A stretch of 21,098 nt of DNA from JBBKWG01 sp037968835 (GTDB taxonomy: Bacteria; Pseudomonadota; Alphaproteobacteria; Rhodobacterales; Rhodobacteraceae). Shown one piece after another: positions 1-6,263 of this stretch; position 1 is the stretch's first letter, and every line of letters starts with the position of its first letter. The stretch is taken from positions 1 to 21,098 of the forward strand of contig JBBKWG010000236.1 of the NCBI GenBank assembly GCA_037968835.1, in the 5' to 3' direction. The notes under the pieces are model-generated. The model was given only the letters and a program-made list of their open reading frames with translations. It searched no databases and was not told the origin of the DNA. Made by a program: the position numbers and the translations under genes.

Positions 1-201
1 GCGCGCAACATGATCATCGACATGGACGCGGTCTCGGCGTTCACGACCGGCGACCGGGTGTTTCATCAAAAATTCGGCTACGGCTCGGTGACTGCGATCG
101 AGGGCGACAAGCTTGACATCGCGTTCGACAAGGCCGGTGACAAGAAGGTCGTCGCGAAATTCGTTACTGCCGCCGCAACCGCCGGTGATGTGCCTTTTTA
201 A
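1..201 (+). CDS. UvrD/PcrA-type DNA helicase, C-terminal fragment
   Basis: The frame is open from the first base of the window to a TAA, so this is the 3' end of a gene that starts upstream. The visible 66 residues end with GDRVFHQKFGYGSVTAIEGD and a run of alternating charged and hydrophobic residues. This matches the small Tudor-like domain at the extreme C-terminus of UvrD/PcrA superfamily 1 helicases, which binds RNA polymerase or UvrB in characterised members. None of the helicase motifs lie inside the window, so the family call rests on this tail only. UvrD unwinds DNA in nucleotide excision and mismatch repair. The internal ATG at position 10 is not expected to be a start. A strong terminator follows 30 bp after the stop. 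Confidence 0.8.
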   Translation, partial: ARNMIIDMDAVSAFTTGDRVFHQKFGYGSVTAIEGDKLDIAFDKAGDKKVVAKFVTAAATAGDVPF

Positions 202-231
202 GGACGTTTCTCTGAACTGACTCTGAAATAG

Positions 232-260
232 AAAAACGCGCCCCAAGGGACGCGTTTTTT
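232..260. terminator. Bidirectional Rho-independent terminator
   Basis: AAAAACGCG at 232-240 is the exact reverse complement of CGCGTTTTT at 251-259, with a 10-base loop, giving a 9-bp stem. A run of six T (255-260) follows on the plus strand. The A run at 232-236 supplies the U tract for minus-strand transcripts. It lies between the convergent helicase gene, which ends at 201, and the small minus-strand gene, which ends at 281, so it can serve both. It is the only textbook intrinsic terminator I see in the window. Confidence 0.9.
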
Positions 261-280
261 CATGTCGCCGTAAGAGGTGA

Positions 281-601
281 TCAGGCGGCTTTGGCCTGCT
301 CGGCGGCGTGGCGGCGTTCGCTTTCTTCACGGCTGAGCGCGACAGAGGTGCGCACGCCTTTGGAAACGAATTCCATAAGTCCGTTAACGACCCGCTCGTT
401 GGGGTCGATGCCCGCACAACTCAGCACTTCGCGTCCATCGCGCGAACGTGCCCAGCGGGCGATCTGCTCGGGGCCGTTGCCGTATTTCTTGTCATCGGCA
501 ATGGCGTCATCCAGCGCAGCAAGAACCACGGCAGCAAACAGCTTCCGCGCTCGGTTACCCTGCTCGTGGTTAAATGCTGTACTGTCTACAAAGTCAGCCA
601 T
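281..601 (-). CDS. Small conserved protein of unknown function (106 aa)
   Basis: The product is a 106-residue soluble protein rich in Ala and charged residues, with no signal peptide or membrane segment. It begins MADFVDSTAFNHEQGNRARK, continues with a helical AVVLAALDDAIADDKKYGNG stretch, has a single Cys in LSCAGIDP, and ends in an Arg/Glu/Ala-rich helix. I recognise it as resembling a strongly conserved small family of Rhodobacteraceae, which I believe is catalogued as DUF6280. That number is from memory and uncertain. The start at 601 is supported by an AAAGGA ribosome binding site just upstream. The gene is divergent from efp, with 217 bp between the starts, and ends beside the bidirectional terminator. 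No function can be assigned from sequence. No metal-binding, catalytic or helix-turn-helix motif is evident. Confidence 0.85.
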   Translation of the reverse strand: MADFVDSTAFNHEQGNRARKLFAAVVLAALDDAIADDKKYGNGPEQIARWARSRDGREVLSCAGIDPNERVVNGLMEFVSKGVRTSVALSREESERRHAAEQAKAA

Positions 602-694
602 TCTGTGTCCTTTGTTTTTGCTCTTGCGTTTCTTTGGCGTGACGCCCCTTATGCAGGGTCGGGCACCACTTTAGGCAGTCTATTTTGGAATGGC

Positions 695-717
695 AGGTAT
701 GCGTCGGATGCATACCT
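695..717. repeat. Perfect inverted repeat, 8-bp arms with 7-bp spacer
   Basis: AGGTATGC (695-702) and GCATACCT (710-717) are exact reverse complements separated by GTCGGAT. The element lies in the divergent region between the small minus-strand gene (start 601) and efp (start 819), upstream of the candidate efp promoter. No T run follows, so a terminator is unlikely. It could be an operator or a processed RNA hairpin. Confidence 0.6.
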
Positions 718-747
718 CGTCGCCTTCACCCCATTGTTTTTGTCGCC

Positions 748-776
748 TTGTCAGCGACTTCTGGCTGCAATATAGG
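748..776 (+). promoter_or_regulatory. Candidate sigma-70 promoter of efp
   Basis: TTGTCA (748-753) and TATAGG (771-776) are spaced by 17 bp, the preferred distance for housekeeping sigma factor promoters. Transcription would begin near 783 and leave a leader of about 36 nt before the efp start at 819. The match is by eye only. Confidence 0.45.
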
Positions 777-818
777 GGAAAAACCATTTCGATCAACATT
801 TACGCACGGTAACTTTAG

Positions 819-1382
819 ATGCCCAAAATCAACGGTAACGAGATTCGCCCCGGCAACGTGCTGGAGCACAACGGCGGACTTTGGGCTGCGGTCAAGGTCG
901 ACCACGTGAAACCCGGTAAGGGCGGCGCCTTCGCACAGGTTGAACTCCGTAACCTGCGAAATGGTTCCAAACTGAATGAACGATTTCGCTCCGCCGACAA
1001 GGTCGAGAAGGTTCGGCTGGACCAAAAGGACCAGCAATTCCTGTACGAAAGCGATGGCATGCTGGTTTTCATGGACAGCGAGACCTATGAGCAGATCGAA
1101 CTGCCTGCCGAGATTCTGGGAGAGCGGCGACCGTTTCTTCAGGACGGCATGACGATTCACATCGAATACCACGAAAGCGAAGCCTTGAGCGCGACCCTGC
1201 CGCAAAAAGTGACGTGCAGGATCGTTGAGACAGAGCCGGTGGTGAAGGGTCAGACTGCGGCCAACAGCTTCAAACCCGCGATTCTGGATTGCGGCGTCAA
1301 GATAATGGTGCCGCCCTTTGTCGGGCAGGACGAGGACGTGATCGTCAACACCGAAACCATGGAATACGCCGAACGCGCCTGA
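819..1382 (+). CDS. efp: Elongation factor P
   Basis: EF-P enters the ribosomal E site beside a stalled peptidyl-tRNA and promotes peptide bond formation at polyproline stretches. The 187-residue length is normal for the family. The N-terminal KOW-like domain carries the tip loop VKPGKGGAF, where Lys34 is the position modified in many bacteria (beta-lysylation by EpmA/EpmB in Escherichia coli). Whether it is modified here cannot be read from this window. The central OB domain and the C-terminal OB domain follow, with LRNGSKLNERFRS and the C-terminal GVKIMVPPFV segment, both typical of EF-P. The start has only a weak GGTAAC ribosome binding site, but the N-terminus MPKINGNEIRPGNV fits the family. 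A candidate promoter lies about 45 bp upstream. The stop is 6 bp from the end of convergent ygfZ. Confidence 0.97.
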   Translation: MPKINGNEIRPGNVLEHNGGLWAAVKVDHVKPGKGGAFAQVELRNLRNGSKLNERFRSADKVEKVRLDQKDQQFLYESDGMLVFMDSETYEQIELPAEILGERRPFLQDGMTIHIEYHESEALSATLPQKVTCRIVETEPVVKGQTAANSFKPAILDCGVKIMVPPFVGQDEDVIVNTETMEYAERA

Positions 1383-1388
1383 GGCTAC

Positions 1389-2126
1389 TCAGTCGTCGAG
1401 CGTGATTTTCGCGTTGCCCGCCGACATAGCTCCGGTGGCGCGGTCGAATCGCAGATAGGCAATGCCTTGCCCGTTGGACTGCGAATAAAGTGTCCCAGCG
1501 GACTTGCCGTCGTCGGTCTGAATGTCGGTCCCGACGGGCGCATCGCCTTGGACGCGAACGGTCCGAAGGCCCTTTTTCAGTTCGGTCTTGTGCTTCATCC
1601 GGGCTGTCACTTCCTGGCCGACATAGCACCCCTTCTTGAAATCGACGCCGTGAAGCTGCGCGAACCGGGCCTCTAGCGGGTAGGTTTCGTTGGCAATGAG
1701 CTCGATCCCGCTTTCGGGGACGCAGGCGGCGACGCGAAGTGCCGTCCAGTCAGCTTGGTTGCCCGCTCGCCCGTCATAGGCCCGCCAGCCAAGCGACGGA
1801 TGGCGCGGATCGACGAAGGCACCTTCGGGTGTCGGGCCGGTGCCGCGTGAGACTGCAATGTCCGTCGGCTCGATCGCCACTTTCGCGCGCAGACGATACA
1901 TCGCCAGCCTTTGCGCCAAACCATCGGCCAGTCCCGCATCGACATCGACCAGAAGCGCGTCGCCATCCGGGACCAGAAAGAAATCCGCCAGGTATTTCCC
2001 TTGCGGCGTCAGCAACGCCGTCCACACCAGCCCGTCCGTCACCTTGTTCACATCGTTGGTGACGAGGTTCTGGAGAAAGTCGATGCGCTCGTCCCCGGTG
2101 ATGCGATAAACCCTGCGCGCGCCCAT
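1389..2126 (-). CDS. ygfZ: Folate-binding protein YgfZ (GcvT-like, Fe-S cluster maintenance)
   Basis: This 245-residue protein belongs to the YgfZ/COG0354 branch of the aminomethyltransferase (GcvT) fold. Members bind tetrahydrofolate and support assembly or repair of certain Fe-S enzymes, including MiaB in E. coli. The family signature KKGCYVGQE is at residues 164-172 and includes Cys167. The N-terminal half shows the family pattern of DFLQNLVTNDV and LTPQGKYLADFF. The frame stays open upstream to 2168, but I choose the ATG at 2126 because an AGGAGG ribosome binding site (plus-strand 2132-2137) sits 5 bp upstream and the N-terminus then matches the family. The gene is divergent from the glycosyltransferase, with only 58 bp between starts, and convergent with efp. 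Confidence 0.93.
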   Translation of the reverse strand: MGARRVYRITGDERIDFLQNLVTNDVNKVTDGLVWTALLTPQGKYLADFFLVPDGDALLVDVDAGLADGLAQRLAMYRLRAKVAIEPTDIAVSRGTGPTPEGAFVDPRHPSLGWRAYDGRAGNQADWTALRVAACVPESGIELIANETYPLEARFAQLHGVDFKKGCYVGQEVTARMKHKTELKKGLRTVRVQGDAPVGTDIQTDDGKSAGTLYSQSNGQGIAYLRFDRATGAMSAGNAKITLDD

Positions 2127-2148
2127 GCTGGCCTCCTTGCGACGATGG

Positions 2149-2162
2149 GGCCTATATAGGCC
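2149..2162. repeat. 14-bp perfect palindrome in a divergent promoter region
   Basis: GGCCTATATAGGCC is its own reverse complement. It sits between the divergent starts of ygfZ (2126) and the glycosyltransferase (2185), 22 bp from each. The central TATATA could act as a -10 box on both strands, giving leaders of about 20 nt each way. I see no good -35 box on either side, so a shared promoter is only a suggestion. Confidence 0.5.
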
Positions 2163-2184
2163 GACCAAAGGGGGACTTCATCCC

Positions 2185-2889
2185 ATGCCCGCGCCAGTGT
2201 CCATCGTGATCCCGACTTTGAACGCCGCCGAGGCTTTGCCGGCGACCGCAGCGACGCTGCTGGAAGGCGTCACGTCGGGATTGGTGCGCGACATGGTGAT
2301 ATCGGATGGAGGCTCGCAGGATGCCACTTGCGATGTGGCCCGCGAGTTGGGGGCGATCATTGTCGAAGGCGCTGCCGGACGGGGCGGTCAGATCGCGCGC
2401 GGTGTGGAGGCGGCGACGGGTCAGTGGCTTCTCATTTTACATAGCGACACGCACCTGTCGCCGGGCTGGAGCGAGATCGTGCTCGCGCATACGGAAACCC
2501 AGCCGCGCAAGGCCGGCTACTTTCGGTTGCGGTTTCGCGCCGAAGGGTTCGCGCCATTGCTGATCGCGACGGGCGCAAATCTTCGGTCGCGGTTTCTGGG
2601 CCTTCCCTACGGCGACCAGGGGCTGTTGATCCGGCGCGATCTGCTGCTCGAACTGGGCGGGGTGCCTGAATTGCCGCTTATGGAAGATGTCGCACTGGCG
2701 CGTCGCCTGAAAGGAAACTTGCAGGTATTGAGTGCGGATGCCCGAACCTCGCCGGAACGCTATATAACCGACGGCTGGACCCGGCGCAGCGTCGGCAATC
2801 TGTGGACATTGGCGCGATACTTTGCCGGTGTTTCGCCGGATCGCTTGAGGGCGGATTATGCCCGGCGGTCTCAGTCTTCGGAGAACTGA
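2185..2889 (+). CDS. Family 2 glycosyltransferase, TIGR04283-like
   Basis: This is a 234-residue GT-A fold enzyme that should transfer a sugar from a nucleotide-sugar donor to an unknown acceptor. The N-terminal VSIVIPTLNAAEALP strand and helix, DGGSQDAT at about 41-48, GRGGQIARG near 65-73, the HSDT metal-binding motif at 86-89 (the family's DXD equivalent), PYGDQG at 141-146 and LMEDVALARR from 165 are the pattern of family-2 enzymes called rSAM/selenodomain-associated transferase 2. There is no transmembrane helix. The frame is open from 2125, but the ATG at 2185 follows an AAGGGGGA ribosome binding site and begins at the conserved core. The 3' end overlaps the convergent ABC exporter gene by 19 bp. 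The acceptor and pathway cannot be deduced. Confidence 0.88.
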   Translation: MPAPVSIVIPTLNAAEALPATAATLLEGVTSGLVRDMVISDGGSQDATCDVARELGAIIVEGAAGRGGQIARGVEAATGQWLLILHSDTHLSPGWSEIVLAHTETQPRKAGYFRLRFRAEGFAPLLIATGANLRSRFLGLPYGDQGLLIRRDLLLELGGVPELPLMEDVALARRLKGNLQVLSADARTSPERYITDGWTRRSVGNLWTLARYFAGVSPDRLRADYARRSQSSEN

Positions 2890-4646
2890 AGCTGGTGGAG
2901 CATTGCATAGACGCCGCCGCGCTCCAGAAGTTCGTCGTGGCGGCCCTGATCTATGACGCGACCTGACTCCATGACGACAATGCGGTCGGCACGCCGGATG
3001 GTCGACAATCGGTGCGCGATCACAAGGGTCGTGCGCCCTTCGGACAAATGATCGAGTGCTTCCTGAACCCGCTTTTCTGACTGCGCATCCAGCGCCGACG
3101 TCGCCTCGTCCAGCAACAGGATCGGCGCGTTCCTGAGGACGGCACGGGCGATGGCGACGCGCTGGCGCTGACCGCCAGACAGGGCAGAGCCGCGCGGGCC
3201 GACCTGGGTTGCCAGACCGTCGGGAAGGCTGTCGATGAACTCCGTCAGATGCGCGGCTTCGACAGCGGCGGCGAGGCTGGCGTCGGTGACGTTTGGGGTG
3301 TTCAGGATGATATTGTCGCGCAGGCTGTCGTCGAACATCGGCGCATCCTGCGTCACCACCGAGAACAGCGCGCGCAAGTCAGCGAGGCCGAGTTGGCGTG
3401 TGTCGATACCGCCCACGGTGATCAGCCCGGAGTTCGGATCAACAAGGCGCGTCAGCGTATTGAAAATGGTCGATTTTCCCGCACCGGATGCACCAACCAG
3501 CGCCGTCGTCTGACCCGCCGTCGCGGTAAACGTCGCCCCCGCAAGTGCCGGTTCGCTGCCATATTCGACAACGACATCTTCGAACACGATATCGGCGTTG
3601 GCCGGGTTCTCGGGCAGCGTGGTGGCGCTTGCAGGCGAGATGATCGTCGGAGTTATCCGGAACACCGACTGGATACGGTCGAGACTGACGCGGGCTGTCT
3701 GCCATGCACCCGAGACGTTGGCGACGCTGCGCAATGGCGAGAATATCAGCCCCATCGCCGTGAAGAACGACATGAATTCGCCGACCGTCTTGTCACCGTC
3801 GATGATCTGATTGCCGCCATAGACAAGCACGCCGGCAAATCCGATCGCGGCGACCAGATCGGTCATCGCGGGTATCCCGGCTAGGCGGACGCGGGCTTTC
3901 ATCTCCTGATGCAGAAACGTGCCAACCGTATCGCCAAAACGCTTGCGCTCGCGCACCTCGCTGACGTTGAGCTTGATCGTGTTGATGCCGTGGAAAACCT
4001 CGTCCAGACGCGTCGACACGCGCCCCGCCGCGACCCGCGAGAGGGTTGCTGCCTTGCGGACCTTGCGCTGAAGCACAAGAACCGGCCCAAGCAGAAGCGG
4101 CGTTCCGGCGACCGCGATCAATGTCCAGACCGCGTCGACCGAAATCGCCACCGCCAGCAGCGCCACCAGACTGATGAAATCGCGCGTGGCGGCGCTGAGG
4201 ATCTGGGCCCAGATGGTATTTGCTTTCGTGGTGTCTCCGCGGACCCGTTCGATCAGGGTTCCGGGCGGGTTCGATTGGAAGAACGCGCTGTCGAGCGTCA
4301 GCAGATGTGCAAGCATATCCTGCTGCATCGCCGCAATGATCCGCAGCCCCGCGCCCTGCATCAGAACGCGGTGTCCGAAGGCCGAAAAGGCGCGCACGAC
4401 GAAAATGCTGCCGACAGCCAGCGCGACCCAGTATACCGCGTCGCGGTCTCCGGCGATGAACACCCGGTCGAACATCGGTTGCACGATGTAGCTGAGCGCG
4501 CCCAGCATCGACCCTTCCAGCGCCATCAGCAGCAACGCCGCAAACACCGCGACCCGTTGCGGGCGCAGATAATCGCGCCACATCCAACGGATAAGCGGGG
4601 TTTCCGCCGACCTTGGCGTTGCATCTGGGGACGTCTGGGCTGTCAC
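2871..4646 (-). CDS. MsbA-like ABC exporter, fused permease and ATPase
   Basis: The product is a 591-residue half-transporter that should work as a homodimer in the inner membrane. Residues 30 to about 320 form the transmembrane domain with six predicted helices (for example VAVFAALLLMAL, YWVALAVGSIFVV and FISLVALLAVAI). The nucleotide-binding domain follows with Walker A GASGAGKST (385-393), Q-loop Gln433, signature LSGGQ (489-493), Walker B ILLLDE (509-514) and H-loop His545. All key residues are intact. The family includes MsbA lipid A flippases and multidrug exporters, and the substrate cannot be settled from sequence. The neighbouring glycosyltransferase makes a glycolipid or lipid substrate attractive but unproven. 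The start is GTG at 4646 with no clear ribosome binding site. The next in-frame ATG, at codon 22, would still leave the membrane domain intact. Confidence 0.9.
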   Translation of the reverse strand: MTAQTSPDATPRSAETPLIRWMWRDYLRPQRVAVFAALLLMALEGSMLGALSYIVQPMFDRVFIAGDRDAVYWVALAVGSIFVVRAFSAFGHRVLMQGAGLRIIAAMQQDMLAHLLTLDSAFFQSNPPGTLIERVRGDTTKANTIWAQILSAATRDFISLVALLAVAISVDAVWTLIAVAGTPLLLGPVLVLQRKVRKAATLSRVAAGRVSTRLDEVFHGINTIKLNVSEVRERKRFGDTVGTFLHQEMKARVRLAGIPAMTDLVAAIGFAGVLVYGGNQIIDGDKTVGEFMSFFTAMGLIFSPLRSVANVSGAWQTARVSLDRIQSVFRITPTIISPASATTLPENPANADIVFEDVVVEYGSEPALAGATFTATAGQTTALVGASGAGKSTIFNTLTRLVDPNSGLITVGGIDTRQLGLADLRALFSVVTQDAPMFDDSLRDNIILNTPNVTDASLAAAVEAAHLTEFIDSLPDGLATQVGPRGSALSGGQRQRVAIARAVLRNAPILLLDEATSALDAQSEKRVQEALDHLSEGRTTLVIAHRLSTIRRADRIVVMESGRVIDQGRHDELLERGGVYAMLHQLQFSED

Positions 4647-4692
4647 GCGGTCTCGTCTGGTAAGGCGGCACCGGGGCGCTGCAAGTCGCAGT

Positions 4693-4721
4693 TACCTAGC
4701 CCGCGTGCAGGTCCTGCACAA
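4693..4721 (-). promoter_or_regulatory. Candidate promoter of the ABC exporter, overlapped by a palindrome
   Basis: On the minus strand, TTGTGC (4721-4716) and TAGGTA (4698-4693) are separated by exactly 17 bp. The palindrome at 4705-4719 fills most of the spacer and overlaps the -35 box, a placement typical of repressor operators. The -10 match is modest. Transcription would start near 4686, about 40 bp before the GTG start. Confidence 0.35.
4705..4719. repeat. 15-bp palindrome, 7-bp arms around a single base
   Basis: GTGCAGG (4705-4711), T, CCTGCAC (4713-4719) is a perfect odd palindrome in the 160-bp divergent region between the ABC exporter and the class V aminotransferase. Flanking GCCCG (4699-4703) and CGGGC (4724-4728) extend the symmetry imperfectly. 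It is a good candidate protein-binding site. Confidence 0.6.
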
Positions 4722-4750
4722 GCCGGGCGCGGGCGGCGATCAAGCGGCGA

Positions 4751-4779
4751 TTGACCCCGACCGAGCGGCGTTCTAGCAG
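4751..4779 (+). promoter_or_regulatory. Candidate promoter of the class V aminotransferase
   Basis: TTGACC (4751-4756) and TAGCAG (4774-4779) are spaced by 17 bp. The -35 match is good and the -10 is moderate. The start codon at 4807 would lie about 20 nt downstream of the transcript start, with GGAG at 4797-4800 as ribosome binding site. Confidence 0.35.
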
Positions 4780-4806
4780 AGGACCGAACCTGATGCGGAG
4801 CGTATT

Positions 4807-5991
4807 ATGAGTTTGGGTCACGGACGTCACTATCTAGCAATTCCCGGTCCATCGGTCATGCCCGACAGGGTATTGCGCGCGATGCACCGCGCCGCGCCGA
4901 ACATATATCACGGCGAACTGCCTCAGATGGTGCCCGGCATCGTCAGCGATCTCAAGGCGCTTGCCGGCACCGATGGCGACGCGGCAATCTATATCGCCAA
5001 TGGTCACGGCGTGTGGGAAGCCGCACTGTCGAACACGCTGTCGCGCGGCGACGAAGTCCTGATCCTGGCGACCGGACGCTTCGCCATCGGCTGGGGCGAG
5101 ATTGCCGAGGGACTTCGCGTCAAAACCCGGACGATTGATTTCGGGCTGCAATCGACCGTCGATCCCCGGCAGGTTCACGATGCGTTGTCCGCAGATAGCG
5201 AGGGCCGGATCAAGGCGGTGCTGATGGTGCACGTCGATACCTCAACCAGCGTGCTGAACGATGTCGCCGCCGTCCGGGCAGCGATAGATGGCGCCGGGCA
5301 TGGGGCATTGCTGATGGTGGATTGCATCGCCTCGTTTGGATGCGATGCCTTCGAGATGGACGCGCTTGGGGCCGACGTCATGCTCACCGCCTCGCAGAAG
5401 GGGCTGATGACGCCACCCGGCATCGGTTTCGTGTTCTTCAACGAACGCGCGGAGCGGGCGCGCGATACGGCGGATTGCGTGACGCATTACTGGGATTGGC
5501 GACCGCGCATCGCGCCGGCGTGGTTCTCGCAGTATTTCGACGGGACCGCGCCGACCCATCACCTTTATGGTCTGCGCGAGGCCCTCGACATGATCGCCGA
5601 GGAAGGTCGCGCGGCCGTGTGGGCGCGTCATAGTACCTTGGCTGCGGCAGTCTGGGCGGCGGTCGATCATTGGGGGCAGGCGGGTCCGCTTCGACTGAAC
5701 GTGGCTAACCCAGCGCAACGCTCGCACGCGGTGACGACGGTGAACGCAGGGTCCGCCAAGGGCACCGAGCTTCGCAACTGGGTCGAGGCGAATGCCGGGC
5801 TGACGCTTGGAATCGGTCTCGATATGCCGCCGACCGACAATTTCTTCCGCATCGGCCACATGGGGCACGTCAACGCGCACATGATCCTGGGCGCTCTTGG
5901 TGTCATCGAGGCTGGAATGAACGCGGTCGGTATTGCGCATCAGGCCGGTGGCGTGTCGGCTGCCGCAGGCGTCATTGCCGCCAAGGCTTGA
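4807..5991 (+). CDS. Class V PLP-dependent aminotransferase, serine/alanine-glyoxylate type
   Basis: This 394-residue fold-type I PLP enzyme most resembles serine-glyoxylate and alanine-glyoxylate aminotransferases, which pass an amino group from Ser, Ala or Asp to glyoxylate or pyruvate. It opens with the family pattern IPGPSVMPDRVL. GHGVWEAALSN near 66-76 contributes to the cofactor pocket, VDCIASFG has Asp172 for the pyridine nitrogen, and TASQKGLMTPPG has Lys198 as the Schiff-base lysine. The C-terminal FRIGHMGHVN (347-356) holds the substrate-carboxylate Arg. A GGAG ribosome binding site lies 6 bp upstream. Aspartate-glyoxylate aminotransferase (BhcA of the beta-hydroxyaspartate cycle) belongs to the same family, but no bhcB, bhcC or bhcD homologue is nearby. 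The exact substrate pair is therefore open. Confidence 0.88.
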   Translation: MSLGHGRHYLAIPGPSVMPDRVLRAMHRAAPNIYHGELPQMVPGIVSDLKALAGTDGDAAIYIANGHGVWEAALSNTLSRGDEVLILATGRFAIGWGEIAEGLRVKTRTIDFGLQSTVDPRQVHDALSADSEGRIKAVLMVHVDTSTSVLNDVAAVRAAIDGAGHGALLMVDCIASFGCDAFEMDALGADVMLTASQKGLMTPPGIGFVFFNERAERARDTADCVTHYWDWRPRIAPAWFSQYFDGTAPTHHLYGLREALDMIAEEGRAAVWARHSTLAAAVWAAVDHWGQAGPLRLNVANPAQRSHAVTTVNAGSAKGTELRNWVEANAGLTLGIGLDMPPTDNFFRIGHMGHVNAHMILGALGVIEAGMNAVGIAHQAGGVSAAAGVIAAKA

Positions 5992-6000
5992 GGTCTGAAC

Positions 6001-6165
6001 CTAGGTCTTTGAATCGCCGCGAAAATCGACGCTCATCAGCCGATCCGCGATCAATCCGACGAGCCCGGCAACGATCAGGCCCCACAGCGCCCAGACGGTG
6101 AAGAGGGCTATGAACATCAGCACGAATGCCGAGACGAGGAATGCATTTGTGTAATTCGGAGCCAT
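6001..6165 (-). CDS. Small hydrophobic membrane protein (54 aa)
   Basis: An ATG at 6165 opens a 54-codon frame ending in TAG at 6003-6001. It begins MAPNYTNAFLVSAFVLMFIA and stays hydrophobic to about residue 40, then ends in a polar tail ADRLMSVDFRGDSKT. This reads as one long or two short membrane helices with a cytoplasmic tail. The long uninterrupted hydrophobic run with a charged C-terminus argues for real coding, and such short membrane proteins are common in Rhodobacterales. There is no clear ribosome binding site. The gene is on the same strand as the HisC-like gene, 98 bp downstream of it, and its stop is 9 bp from the stop of the convergent aminotransferase. The function is unknown. 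Confidence 0.6.
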   Translation of the reverse strand: MAPNYTNAFLVSAFVLMFIALFTVWALWGLIVAGLVGLIADRLMSVDFRGDSKT

Positions 6166-6263
6166 GAAAATATCGGTGCTGGACGCGGTTCACTATGAGA
6201 GAATATCCCGATCGCGCGCTATTTCCACCAGATTCAGGCAATCGGACCGAAAGTCGCAGTGGC

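Noticed and set aside
4699..4734. Intrinsic terminator formed by the GTGCAGG palindrome and flanking GC repeats
   Set aside because: No T run follows on either strand, and both flanking genes point away from it, so there is nothing to terminate.
3249..4754. Long open frames antisense to the ABC exporter, valS, Mo-hydroxylase and metR genes
   Set aside because: They mirror high-GC coding frames, are Arg/His/Gly-rich with no domain pattern, and overlap genes with complete motifs. They are shadows.
4807..5991. BhcA (aspartate-glyoxylate aminotransferase) of the beta-hydroxyaspartate cycle
   Set aside because: The family fits, but no aldolase, dehydratase or iminosuccinate reductase gene of that cycle lies nearby, so I kept a general class V call.
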